From Gemmatimonadales bacterium (GTDB lineage Bacteria; Gemmatimonadota; Gemmatimonadetes; Gemmatimonadales; GWC2-71-9): 32,517 nt of DNA. The notes under the pieces are model-generated. The model was not told the DNA's origin. It was given only the letters and a program-made list of their open reading frames with translations, and did not search any database. The stretch covers positions 1 to 32,517 of the forward strand of contig JAICQR010000014.1 of NCBI GenBank assembly GCA_025937755.1, read 5' to 3'. Both the position numbers and the translations under genes were made by a program. Positions 23,980-32,517 of the stretch are shown here, one piece after another; the stretch's first letter is position 1; each line of letters starts with the position of its first letter.

Positions 23980-25110
23980 TTACCAGCCCAGGCTGAACGT
24001 GAAGAAGTTGGTGCCTCCCAGTACGCCCATGTACCGGAACGCGTAGTCGAGGCCGATGGCAAAGTTCCCCGCCTCATAGTTCAGGCCGCCACCAACCGCA
24101 ACACCCTGGTAACGCTCCTCATCGTCCAGCGCGGTCTCGTTGGTCACGAGATCGATGTTGTTGGCTGGAGCGTGGCTGTAGCTCGCCCGCAGCCCGAACC
24201 CGAACCCGCTGCCACCCAGACGGCTGGACGCCCACTCCGACCCGAAGGAGAAGCCGGCGCTGTTGCTGGTCATCTGGTTGAAGTCGCCCATCAGCGTCAG
24301 CCGGCTGGTCTCGGCCGCGATGAGGTCGTAGGCCAGCGCCACCCGGAACGTCGTGGGCAGCGGGAAGTCCTTGGTCCGGAACTGGCCCGGCTGCGGCAGG
24401 CTCGGCACTTCGTCCTCACCCGGCAGCGGCGTGCGCGGACCACCGGTGTTGAGCGCGTCGCCGCTGTACTTCAAGTTGGTGCCCAGGTTGGCGAGCACGA
24501 ACGCGAACTTAATCGGGTGATTGTTAAGCGCCGCGTGGAAATTGGTGCCGAAGTCGAGGGCGAACGCGGTACCGCTTGCGTCACCCAGGTTGTCGGCGAT
24601 GACCTTGCCCGTGATACCAGCCGAGAACCGGTCGGAGAAGTTCGAGGCCAGGGTGAGGCCGGCGAACGTCTGGTTGACCGAGTACCGGGCGCCGGTGCCA
24701 TCCGGCTGGTCGGCGGTGTAGACCGGCTGGTCTCCGAATCCGAAGGTGCCGATCTGCGCGCCGAACGTCGTGGTCCCGCCGCTGAAGGGGAAAGCCACGC
24801 CGGCCCAGCTGTAGCGGGTGTCCGCCACATACTCGTACGTGCTGACCATGGCCGAGGGCCGCGACATCAGGGCCGCGCCGGCCGGGTTGTAGTACAGAGC
24901 GCTCGCGTCGGTCGAGATGGCCGGGTAGGCCCCGCCGAGTGCTACGCCCCGGGCGCCGGCGCCGAACAGCAGGAACTCCGCTGCCGTGGTGCCGTAGCCC
25001 GTGTTGTCCTGGTTCGAATCCTGGTTCGACTCCTGCGCCGCGAGTGCCGCGGGCAGGAAGCCCAGGAGCGCCACGACCAGGGCGAAGCGAGGTGCATTGA
25101 ACTGACTCAT
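23980..25110 (-). CDS. PorV/PorQ-family outer-membrane beta-barrel protein
   Basis: This 376-residue protein has a signal peptide ending ALAA|Q (A25/Q26). The family signature follows: FLLFGAGARGVALGGAYPAI then ALYYNPAGAAL (about 40-80). The rest is alternating barrel strands ending FFTFSLGW with a terminal aromatic. PorV in T9SS sits at the SprA gate and takes CTD-bearing cargo to the attachment complex; PorQ works in the sortase complex. Related FadL-like barrels also occur without a known T9SS role. ATG 25110 has AGGA 5 bp upstream. It directly follows the gene for the CTD-bearing large protein (58-bp gap). The family is secure; choosing PorV over PorQ or a paralogue is not possible from sequence alone, so no symbol is given. 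Confidence 0.85.
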   Translation of the reverse strand: MSQFNAPRFALVVALLGFLPAALAAQESNQDSNQDNTGYGTTAAEFLLFGAGARGVALGGAYPAISTDASALYYNPAGAALMSRPSAMVSTYEYVADTRYSWAGVAFPFSGGTTTFGAQIGTFGFGDQPVYTADQPDGTGARYSVNQTFAGLTLASNFSDRFSAGITGKVIADNLGDASGTAFALDFGTNFHAALNNHPIKFAFVLANLGTNLKYSGDALNTGGPRTPLPGEDEVPSLPQPGQFRTKDFPLPTTFRVALAYDLIAAETSRLTLMGDFNQMTSNSAGFSFGSEWASSRLGGSGFGFGLRASYSHAPANNIDLVTNETALDDEERYQGVAVGGGLNYEAGNFAIGLDYAFRYMGVLGGTNFFTFSLGW

Positions 25111-25135
25111 AAGCTTCCTATCTCCTGGATGTGGA

Positions 25136-25159
25136 GGAGAGCGGCGTGAACCGCTCTCC
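25136..25159 (-). other. Intercistronic RNA hairpin upstream of the PorV/PorQ-like gene
   Basis: Perfect 9-bp arms (GGAGAGCGG / CCGCTCTCC) enclose a 6-nt loop between the large-cargo stop and the PorV/PorQ-like ribosome binding site. There is no T-run. It could block 3' exonucleases or adjust expression between the genes. Confidence 0.45.
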
Positions 25160-25168
25160 CCCTCTGGG

Positions 25169-28100
25169 CTACTGGGCAAAGTTCACGATGGTGAACCGGC
25201 CGACCCGGCGGGCGTCGCCCGCCTCGATGTGATAGAAGTACACGCCGCTCGCGACCACCTGGTTGTTCCGGTTCAGCAGGTTCCAGGTGGCGGTTCCGTC
25301 CTTGGTGATCGTGTTGTGCTCGATGACCTGGACCAGAATGCCGCTGGACGAATAGATCCGGATCGTCGCCGCGGTCGGCAGGTTCACGAACTGGAGAATC
25401 TTGTTGTCCGTGGTCTGCTCGTACTCGTTGGTCACGTAGTACGGATCCGGCACCGTGTGCACCCGGTCGAGATCGGCGAGCGTCGGAGCTGCGACCTGGT
25501 TGACAACGTCGTAGCTCAGCCGCACCTCGGCGCCGACGGCGGACATGGTGCGCGGCCGTTCGGTGAAGATGTAATCACCCTCATCGCCCGCCGGCCCACC
25601 ACGACCGTTGTTGATTGCCCCGATGTACGACCGCATGGTCCAGACCGTGCCGTCGGCCGGAAGCGCCGGCATCTGGAAGAAGAAGATGTTGCCGGCCAGG
25701 TACATCGCGAACCCGGGTTCCGGCGCCACCGTGGAGCTGGTGACATTGCCGGCACCCCCGAACGTCAGGGCCATGCTCCCGAGTTCCGCCGTCTGGCTGA
25801 GCTGGAACGGGGTTGCCGCTCCGCAGGACCAGATGGCCTGCAGGTCATTGATGGGAGCGACACACCCGAAGTCGGCGATTGTCAGGACGCCGGGACGGGT
25901 GTCGGCCGAGCCGGCCGCCGCGCCCGCACTGGTGTTGAGAATGCCCCAGCTCCCGGCGGCATCGGTGCGGAACGGCACCACCACGTCGTGGGTCGCGTCG
26001 ATCACCGAGTCCACCACGCCGGCTTCGCCCCAGTACACGTTGAAGTCCGCGGCGCGCACTGCTGCACCCAGGGCACCGTAGAAGTTGCGGGTGCCGGCCC
26101 CGGACATGGTGTAGTACGCCCGGTGCTCGTGAACCACAGTGACTCCGGTCAGCTGGCCGGCATTCCTGGGATCCCCGGTCGGCGGCGCGCCCGCATCCCA
26201 CTTGTTGTTGCCGGGCGCGGTCGGATTGTCCATCGTCTCGTTGTTTGCCGGCGACGGACCATCGAACCAGCGTGCACCGTTGTAGCTGCAGGTGCCGTTG
26301 GGGTCGGAGGATCCGGCGTCGAACCCGGGCGCGTTGTTGGCGCAGCCACGAGCAAACGTGTTGGTGTAGTAGTTACCCGCCAGGTCCATTGAATACCCTG
26401 CCGCCAGTTCGGTTGCGGGGTTGACGCCGAACTGGGCCGCCAGGGTCGGATCGGGCTTGGTGAAGAAGAACGACTTGCTGTCGCTGTGGGTCCCATCGAA
26501 CGCATCCTGGTCGATGGTCGAAACCAGGTGGAACTCGGTCGGCCCCGGATTGATCGTGAAGTAGTAGTTGGCCGGGATCGCATGGTAGCCATTACCCAGG
26601 CTCAGGCTGTCGAGCCGGATGGCCAGCGCTCCCGACTCACTGATCAGCTCCTGCGCGAAGCCGACAATTTCGGGCTCCACCGAGTTCGCAGGCGGGAACG
26701 GCCCGCTGAACTTGCCGGTCGTGGGATCCAGGGTGGGCACGCCATTGTCCGGCGCGGGACCCGAGCGTCCCCAGACCGCCGTCGAGAAGGTGGTGGAGTA
26801 CGTCTGGTTGGACGCCACCGGACCCGGGGTGACTGCCCGGGTGATGCGGGGCGACTCAAGGCTCGACGGGCCTGATGCGAACGAGTTGAAGTCGAACGCC
26901 GTCACCGAGTAGAAGTAGCGGAAGTTGTTGCGCACCGCCCGATCCACATAGATGAACGGCAACCCCGTGTCTTCCAGTGCCGGGAAGCCCGAGGCTCCGC
27001 CGGTCAGCGCCGTGTCCGCGATCAGGTTGAATGCGGTGCTGTCGGCCAGCACGGTCCGCCCGCCGGTCTTCACCTGGATCAACTCGCCAACCAGCGGCAC
27101 TTCATAGGAGATTGTTCGCTCAACACCGGGCTGGAACTCCAGCGGGTCATAGGCCGCCGGGCAGTCGGTGAAGACGCCCAGATCGGGTGCGCAGGTGTTG
27201 ACCGGATTGACGCTCCCGGTGAAGTCCTCGATGAAGGTGCCGGCGTAGTCGTACTGCGCCAGCAGCGTCAGTGAGTTGGGGGCGTCGACCCGGCCCCGAT
27301 AGACCCGATATCCCTCCACGTCAAACTGGCGATAGTTCGGGTCGTACAACGCGTTGATCTCCGGCGCGCCGCCGCCCTCTGGAGTGACGGTCGGCTGCGA
27401 GGCGACAGTGAAGTACGCGTCGCCGCTGGTCTCGGAGACCGAGGGACGCCACAGGACCGTCACCTGCTCGTCACCCGGGACCAGGAAGAACTCCGGCGAC
27501 TCCGGTGCGAACGGCAGCAGGAACTTGAAGTCGAATACCTGCTGGGCCACGTTGGCCTTGCCCAGGAGCGAACCCGGGACGACGGTGTACTCGCCCTGCT
27601 GGGCGATGCCGTCACTGTTGTTGTCGTTGTAATCCAGGAAGCCGGCCAGCGAGTCCACCATGTTGGCACCTGAGGTGGCGAGCTGGGTCGGGCTGGCAAA
27701 CCGAAGCGGGTCGCCCGGCTTCTGGTCGCCACCCGGGATGAACGACGTGACGGCCACCGGCGGCGCGAAGATATACGCCACCACGATGGTGCCGAACTGC
27801 CCCGGCGCCAGCGTCAGCGCCGTCGAGCTCTGGAAGAACCGCATGTCGTCCCGGTCGCCGTTGTTGATGTAGCAGAGCCGGGTGATCTGCGGCGGACCCT
27901 GTTCGCACGGCGCGTCGCCGGCAGCCGGGTTGATGTTGCCCGACAGGTAGCGCCACAGCTGGGTGGTGTTCCGGGCGTCGCCGAAGGAGCCGCCGTTGAT
28001 GGTGTTGGAGAACAGGTTGATCTCACCAGCCCCGGTCGGGCTGGACAGGTACTTCACGCCCACGAAACCCACGCCCGGGAAGAACGGCGGTGCAAAGATG

Positions 28101-29059
28101 CCGGGATCGAAGGTCCAGCCTGGCGGCTGGCCGAAGGAGGCCTCGTAGGTGTTGCCCAGCGCGAACGGAAGCTGCACGCTGGAGTAGTTTTCGCCCGCGT
28201 CGCCCACGTCCATGTCGGCGCCGAACGCGGCGTACATGTCGGTGATGGTATACCCGGCGTCGGGCAGGTCGATCCCGAACGCGGCATTGTTCAAGGCATG
28301 GAAGTCATTGGCCCGCGCGATCATCAGCTCGCGCATGCCGGGCCGGATGCCGGCGTAGTCGGCCTCGTTCAGCGAGGTGATGTTGTAGAACGTGTACGTG
28401 AAGTAGATGATGTCTTCATTACCCGTGGGATAGTTCCATCCCATGCCGCGCTGTTCTACCGCGATGCCCAGCGGGTGCGGACGGCCGGAAGCCTGTCCCG
28501 GGTTGCCTTCCCACGAGACCCACCACACGTCGCCCTGCGAGGCAACCTTGCGCCCCTGCAGCAGTGGAAAGTAGAGGTCGGCTACCGCGTCGCCTTGCGG
28601 GACGAAGGCCGCGTCGGGCCACGCGGTGAGGTCCTCGGGATTCTGCGAGTTGTAGATCGGCTCGACCTGGAGACCGTGCTGCGTGGTGCCCTTGGGGTCG
28701 AAGAAGAAGCCGCCCGTCGTGTCGCCGGCCCACGGGTTGCCAGCGCTCGCCGGATCGATGATGCCGGCGATCTGGAGACCCGAGTTGAAGACGTACTGGT
28801 CTGCCGTGCCCTTGGGCCAGAAGCCGCCGCCGATGGTGGACGAGTTGTTGGAGTCCACGCAGACTTCGCCGGTCGTGGCGAGGCCGCAGTAGACCCGGTT
28901 GACCGTGATGGCGCCGAGGCTTCGGGCAAACAGCCGGAACCCGCGCGGCTTGGCGCCCGCCTCCGGAACGGCGCTCGCCACGCCCGGCAGCACCGCCACC
29001 AGGGCCAGGGCGAGAAGGCCGCCGATCAGCGCTCCCCTCTTACTGAAACGTGAGTGCAT
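25169..29059 (-). CDS. Large exported protein with C-terminal FlgD-like/T9SS type A-like sorting domain
   Basis: This 1296-residue protein has a signal peptide ending VASA|V (A30). No enzymatic domain is recognised. Residues about 35-450 are Gly/Asn/aromatic-rich sequence of a type seen in large surface proteins of FCB bacteria. About 523-610 resembles a fibronectin III module (DEQVTVLWRPSVSE then VEGYRVYRG). The last 90 or so residues (VPDPYYVTN, ILQFVNLPTAATIRIYSSSG, ATWNLLNRNNQVVASGVYFY, GRFTIVNFAQ) closely resemble the FlgD-like T9SS type A C-terminal domain, which directs cargo through SprA and PorV. ATG 29059 has GAGAGG 5 bp upstream. It sits between a TonB receptor and a PorV/PorQ-family gene. 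It is the only signal-peptidase-I substrate here without Gln at +1. Surface or secreted location is inferred. Confidence 0.85.
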   Translation of the reverse strand: MHSRFSKRGALIGGLLALALVAVLPGVASAVPEAGAKPRGFRLFARSLGAITVNRVYCGLATTGEVCVDSNNSSTIGGGFWPKGTADQYVFNSGLQIAGIIDPASAGNPWAGDTTGGFFFDPKGTTQHGLQVEPIYNSQNPEDLTAWPDAAFVPQGDAVADLYFPLLQGRKVASQGDVWWVSWEGNPGQASGRPHPLGIAVEQRGMGWNYPTGNEDIIYFTYTFYNITSLNEADYAGIRPGMRELMIARANDFHALNNAAFGIDLPDAGYTITDMYAAFGADMDVGDAGENYSSVQLPFALGNTYEASFGQPPGWTFDPGIFAPPFFPGVGFVGVKYLSSPTGAGEINLFSNTINGGSFGDARNTTQLWRYLSGNINPAAGDAPCEQGPPQITRLCYINNGDRDDMRFFQSSTALTLAPGQFGTIVVAYIFAPPVAVTSFIPGGDQKPGDPLRFASPTQLATSGANMVDSLAGFLDYNDNNSDGIAQQGEYTVVPGSLLGKANVAQQVFDFKFLLPFAPESPEFFLVPGDEQVTVLWRPSVSETSGDAYFTVASQPTVTPEGGGAPEINALYDPNYRQFDVEGYRVYRGRVDAPNSLTLLAQYDYAGTFIEDFTGSVNPVNTCAPDLGVFTDCPAAYDPLEFQPGVERTISYEVPLVGELIQVKTGGRTVLADSTAFNLIADTALTGGASGFPALEDTGLPFIYVDRAVRNNFRYFYSVTAFDFNSFASGPSSLESPRITRAVTPGPVASNQTYSTTFSTAVWGRSGPAPDNGVPTLDPTTGKFSGPFPPANSVEPEIVGFAQELISESGALAIRLDSLSLGNGYHAIPANYYFTINPGPTEFHLVSTIDQDAFDGTHSDSKSFFFTKPDPTLAAQFGVNPATELAAGYSMDLAGNYYTNTFARGCANNAPGFDAGSSDPNGTCSYNGARWFDGPSPANNETMDNPTAPGNNKWDAGAPPTGDPRNAGQLTGVTVVHEHRAYYTMSGAGTRNFYGALGAAVRAADFNVYWGEAGVVDSVIDATHDVVVPFRTDAAGSWGILNTSAGAAAGSADTRPGVLTIADFGCVAPINDLQAIWSCGAATPFQLSQTAELGSMALTFGGAGNVTSSTVAPEPGFAMYLAGNIFFFQMPALPADGTVWTMRSYIGAINNGRGGPAGDEGDYIFTERPRTMSAVGAEVRLSYDVVNQVAAPTLADLDRVHTVPDPYYVTNEYEQTTDNKILQFVNLPTAATIRIYSSSGILVQVIEHNTITKDGTATWNLLNRNNQVVASGVYFYHIEAGDARRVGRFTIVNFAQ

Positions 29060-29098
29060 TGCGTCCTCTCCGAATGAAATAGCGAGGAGTGGGCTCCA

Positions 29099-29123
29099 GC
29101 CAGCCGTGATCGTCACGACTGGC
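29099..29123 (-). other. Intercistronic RNA hairpin between TonB receptor and large cargo gene
   Basis: The arms 29099-29109 and 29113-29123 enclose a 3-nt loop. One DNA mismatch (29104/29118) becomes a U-G wobble in minus-strand RNA, giving 11 continuous pairs. It lies 21 bp after the receptor stop, with no T-run. Confidence 0.45.
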
Positions 29124-29144
29124 CGAAGTCCGCCTCCGGAGACA

Positions 29145-32100
29145 TCAGAAGTTCAGCTCGAAGCCCAGCCGCATGCGGCGGCCGTCACCGAGGAAGGCAT
29201 ACTCTCCGCTGCCGACCTCGTATGAAGCGTTGGCAATGCGCTCCTGCTCAGCCACGGTCAGCAGGTGGTCACCGTCGCCCCACCGCTCTTCGGCCCGGAT
29301 CATGTAGATGCAGCTCGGAGCGCCACCACGACCCTGGGTCGTGACATAGCTGGCACAGCCGGCGTTGCCTGCACCATCAAACCGGAAGTCGATGTCGCCA
29401 TTGTCCAGCATGATGCCGTTGGCATTGGCTTCGGACGTCCAGCTGTCGAACTGGTCGTTGATGGTCCGTTCGCGGTCCAGGTCGCTCACCACGTCGTCCG
29501 TGGTGACGAAGACCTGCAGCACGTTGCGGAAGTTGAGGATGTTCCGCACGTCGAGGTAGGCCGTCAGGTCCAGCCCGCCCAGCGCGAGGCCCTTGGTGAA
29601 GCGCAGGTCAAACTGCTTGAACCCCGGCAGCCGGGCGGTGTTGAGCCCGCCCTCGAAACCGCCCCGCGCGCAGACGCTGCCGCTCAGGGTGCTCTCGTTG
29701 CCGCCGTCATCCTCGCACTTGGTGTACGCGGTGCCGCTGGCAAACCGGAACGTTCCGAACACTCCGAAGTCCCGCAGCAGCGAGCCGACCGTGGTGCCTT
29801 CCTGGAAGTCGCTCGGGAAGGCAACCGAGAACGCACCGGCAAGGTTATGCGGCCGGCTGAGGTCGGTGGCCGCGGTGGCCTGCGGCGGCGGCTGGTTGCC
29901 GCCCGACAGTGCGTTGAGCACCCGGGAGCCGAACCGGAGGTACGTGTTCGGGTCCGAGCCGGTGTTCTTGGCCGACGAGTAGCTGTAGGCAATGGTGCCG
30001 TTGAAGATGCTGCCGATCCGGCGGTCAAGGCGCACGTCCAGGCCGCGCGAGTTGCCGAAGTCGAAGTTGGTGAACTCGCGCAGGTCGGCCGAGGCATTCA
30101 GCCGGATCGGATCCCGGCGATTGACCAGCCGAGCCGTCGCGTCCGACAGCTTGTCCTTGTTGTAGGCCGCCACGTCCAGCACCATGTCATCGCTGAAGGC
30201 GTGCCGGATGCCGAACTCGAAGGTGACGCTCTTGCCGAAGTCCAGATCCGAACCGTACGAGTGGTTCGTGTTGGTGGCCGACAAGTCGGTGTTGATGCCC
30301 GCGAAGATCAGCGAGAAGTCCGGGGTCTGCACCTGGTGCGCGTACGAGAGCCGGAAGTTGGTCCGGTCGGTCACCGGGAACGACACCTGGATATGCGGGC
30401 TGATGTAGTCGTGCCGCGCATCCTGCACGAAGGTCACCAGCGGCAGGTCGGTCCCGTTCAGGTTGTACACACCGTCCGCGTCGCTGTAGCTGTAGATCCG
30501 CGGGAAGCGATGGTACTCGCCGAAGTTCGGATTGGCCTGGCCGCCGCTGCCGGGAATGAACCGCAGCGTGTCGAGCGCGTAGGGACGCTCGGCCTTGGTG
30601 TTGTAGGTGTCGTAGCGCAGGCCACCCACCAGTACCACGTCGCCCAGGTCGAGACGATCCTCGATGAACGCGTTCCAGCGGATGGGCTTCTCGAAATACA
30701 CGTCGAAGAAGGCCTGGCTGGTCAGGGAGTGGTCGTAGTGCCTGGTGTCATACCAGGTGTGCTCACCGCCCAGCTTGACCCGGTTGTAGCGATCCAGCTG
30801 CCAGTCCACCGTCGCCTTGGCAATCAGGCGGTTCTCGGTGCTGATGTTCAGCGTGCCGCTGCCCGGCCCGGTCTCGGAGCCGCCCAGCGAGCCGAAGCCG
30901 CTGTTCCGGTACTGATTCACCGAGTTGTACTGGTCCGGATTGAGCGCGTCGTACGCCGCCCGGCGGGTCCCCAGCCGGTTGAACTTGGCGTTGTTGAGCA
31001 GCGTGGTGTCAAGCGGGAAGCTCTCGAGGTCGAACATGAAGTCCAGCGGCGTGATCATGAAGCCGCCGAAATTGTCCCGGGAGCCCAGCTCCGCTTCCGC
31101 CGTCAACGGGAAGCTGTTGAGGTTGCGGTCCTGCTGGTATGAGACGCTCGCGTCCAATGCCAGTGCGCGCTCAGCCGACTTGGACAGGTTCTGGGTCCAG
31201 TTCAGCTGGTACACCCGGCTCCAGTCCCGGTTGGCCCGAATGGTGGTCAGGTCGGTATTGGTGGTGATGCCACCCCGCGCCTGCCCCTGGCTGGCCAGCA
31301 CCAGCGCCGAAATCCGCGAACCCGTGCCGAACGAGTAGTTCAGCTTGCCCTGGACATTGTACGAGCTGCTGGCGTTGCGCGGATTCCGCGCGTTGCCACA
31401 CTCAGCACCGTAATTGTTGGCGATGTCCTCGTTGGTGCTGTTGGCGAACAGGTCGCACCGGCCCCGGGCGATTGCCAGGTTGTACACGTCCACCTGGGTC
31501 GTGTCCGACGTCGGGGTGCCCGGCGCCAGCGGAACGGCAACCGTCGTGTCCACACCGGCATAAATGAACGACGGATGGTTCTCGGAATCGGTCCCGCCGA
31601 AGCTGGTCCGGTTACCGGTGATCGCGCCCGCCAGATAGAACGTCAGGCCACCCATCAGCGGCCCGCCGATACCGGCGTTGATCCGGTTGTAGCCGACGCT
31701 CTGGGTGCTCGGGAACGGCTCATCGGTTTCCCAGCCCACCGCGCCATTGAAGGCGGTCGAGGAGCCGGTCTTGGTCACGATGTTGATGATGCCCGACTGG
31801 GCATTGCCGTATTCCGATGACGAGGCGCCGGTGGTGACCGACGCTTCTTCGAAGCCGCTCTTGGAAACTTCGATGCCGCCACCCACGCTCATGAGGAACG
31901 TGCCGCGGTTGCCCGGCGAGGTCGGCACGCCATCGACATACGTCGCCGCCTCGTCCGTCCGGCCGCCGCGAATGGAGATGGTGTTGCCCGATCCGGAGGC
32001 CACGACGCCCGGCTGCAACGTCAGCACCTGGCTGATGTTGTCCACCGGGAGCGCATTGGTGAACTCACCACTGATGCGCTGCCTGGTCGTGACTTCGTCG

Positions 32101-32501
32101 CGCGGGACCAGCGGTTGATCGCTGGTGACCACGATGTCCTCGATGACCACCGTGGACGCCGTGAGGTTGAAGTCGTTGGACGCGGTCTGGCCGGCCAGCA
32201 CCCGGACCCCGTCCGTCCGAACCGCGCGGTAGCCGATGAAGGCGGCGCGCATCGAGTACGTGCCAGCGGGCACGTTGTTCATGAAATAGTAGCCCTGGGC
32301 ATTCGAGAGGGCGCTGAACGCCGACCCCACGATAGTGACCTGGGCATTCGCGATGGGCGCGCCCGCCTCATCGCGGACCCTGCCCTCGACTTTACCAGTC
32401 GCCTGGGCCGCGAGCGCCGAGGCGCCGAGACCGAGCGCGACTGCCGCGAGCGCGCAAGCGCGCGTAACGCGAGCGAAGGCTCTGACACAGCTTTGCTTCA
32501 T
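29145..32501 (-). CDS. TonB-dependent receptor with carboxypeptidase-regulatory-like domain (first gene of right-hand operon)
   Basis: This 1118-residue outer-membrane receptor has a signal peptide ending ALAA|Q (A32/Q33). A carboxypeptidase-regulatory-like domain (about 36-118, VEGRVRDEAGAPIANAQVTI) is followed by a TonB-box-like IEDIVVTS (about 124-131). The plug contains QVLTLQPGVVASG, ISIRGGRTDEAATYVDGVP and SGIINIVTKTGS, and the barrel ends RLGFELNF. ATG 32501 has GGAGG 9 bp upstream near the window edge; an in-frame TTG at 32516 is less likely. The promoter would lie outside the window. The large CTD protein follows after 85 bp. In FCB genomes such receptor/cargo/PorV-family trios recur, which suggests a shared envelope role rather than simple siderophore uptake; the ligand is unknown. 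Confidence 0.9.
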   Translation of the reverse strand: MKQSCVRAFARVTRACALAAVALGLGASALAAQATGKVEGRVRDEAGAPIANAQVTIVGSAFSALSNAQGYYFMNNVPAGTYSMRAAFIGYRAVRTDGVRVLAGQTASNDFNLTASTVVIEDIVVTSDQPLVPRDEVTTRQRISGEFTNALPVDNISQVLTLQPGVVASGSGNTISIRGGRTDEAATYVDGVPTSPGNRGTFLMSVGGGIEVSKSGFEEASVTTGASSSEYGNAQSGIINIVTKTGSSTAFNGAVGWETDEPFPSTQSVGYNRINAGIGGPLMGGLTFYLAGAITGNRTSFGGTDSENHPSFIYAGVDTTVAVPLAPGTPTSDTTQVDVYNLAIARGRCDLFANSTNEDIANNYGAECGNARNPRNASSSYNVQGKLNYSFGTGSRISALVLASQGQARGGITTNTDLTTIRANRDWSRVYQLNWTQNLSKSAERALALDASVSYQQDRNLNSFPLTAEAELGSRDNFGGFMITPLDFMFDLESFPLDTTLLNNAKFNRLGTRRAAYDALNPDQYNSVNQYRNSGFGSLGGSETGPGSGTLNISTENRLIAKATVDWQLDRYNRVKLGGEHTWYDTRHYDHSLTSQAFFDVYFEKPIRWNAFIEDRLDLGDVVLVGGLRYDTYNTKAERPYALDTLRFIPGSGGQANPNFGEYHRFPRIYSYSDADGVYNLNGTDLPLVTFVQDARHDYISPHIQVSFPVTDRTNFRLSYAHQVQTPDFSLIFAGINTDLSATNTNHSYGSDLDFGKSVTFEFGIRHAFSDDMVLDVAAYNKDKLSDATARLVNRRDPIRLNASADLREFTNFDFGNSRGLDVRLDRRIGSIFNGTIAYSYSSAKNTGSDPNTYLRFGSRVLNALSGGNQPPPQATAATDLSRPHNLAGAFSVAFPSDFQEGTTVGSLLRDFGVFGTFRFASGTAYTKCEDDGGNESTLSGSVCARGGFEGGLNTARLPGFKQFDLRFTKGLALGGLDLTAYLDVRNILNFRNVLQVFVTTDDVVSDLDRERTINDQFDSWTSEANANGIMLDNGDIDFRFDGAGNAGCASYVTTQGRGGAPSCIYMIRAEERWGDGDHLLTVAEQERIANASYEVGSGEYAFLGDGRRMRLGFELNF

Positions 32502-32517
32502 GGAAACGTCCTCCAAA

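Noticed and set aside
29265-31142. 625-residue plus-strand open frame
   Set aside because: It is the antisense shadow of the second TonB-dependent receptor; same reasoning.
1-32517. tRNA, rRNA, transposase or integrase genes
   Set aside because: I looked for cloverleaf-like intergenic sequence and transposase/integrase motifs and saw none; intergenic gaps are short and accounted for by hairpins, promoters or repeats.

Overview
The window is GC-rich bacterial DNA. Its gene content points to a diderm of the FCB (Fibrobacteres-Chlorobi-Bacteroidetes) superphylum or a close relative, most likely Gemmatimonadota. It combines a SprA-family translocon, a PorV/PorQ-family barrel, a GWxTD protein, two carboxypeptidase-regulatory TonB-dependent receptors, LptF/LptG permeases and a CtaA-CtaB fusion, with high-GC codon use. 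The phylum is an inference from gene content, because no rRNA or other phylogenetic marker is present.

Left part, minus strand (1-9728): a pilB gene cut by the window edge, preceded by a comEA-like DNA-binding gene with two helix-hairpin-helix modules. Then come a small four-helix-bundle (S23/IVP family) gene with different base usage, an M28/glutaminyl-cyclase-like lipoprotein and a 2016-residue SprA homologue. The sprA stop codon and the cyclase start codon overlap (ATGA), so the two are probably translationally coupled. lptF-lptG (9813-12388) diverges from sprA and ends at a long inverted repeat that fills the convergent gap to a TonB-dependent receptor (12475-15708).

Middle part, plus strand (15880-21162): a ctaA-ctaB fusion for heme A and heme O synthesis, an MsbA-like ABC exporter and an arylsulfotransferase-family lipoprotein. 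Hairpin terminators follow the last two.

Right part, minus strand (32501 down to 21256): a probable five-gene operon. In order it holds a TonB-dependent receptor, a 1296-residue exported protein with a FlgD-like/T9SS type A-like C-terminal domain, a PorV/PorQ-family barrel, a GWxTD protein and a lipoprotein with a PPC-like C-terminus. GC-rich RNA hairpins sit in three of the four intercistronic gaps.

The most interesting theme is a type IX secretion (T9SS)-like export system: a SprA translocon, a PorV-like partner and a candidate CTD cargo. Five of the six predicted signal-peptidase-I substrates have glutamine directly after an L-x-A cleavage site, and a glutaminyl-cyclase-like gene is coupled to sprA. 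That pattern matches the 'Q-rule' described for Bacteroidetes. T9SS core components GldK-N/PorK-N and PorU are not in this window.
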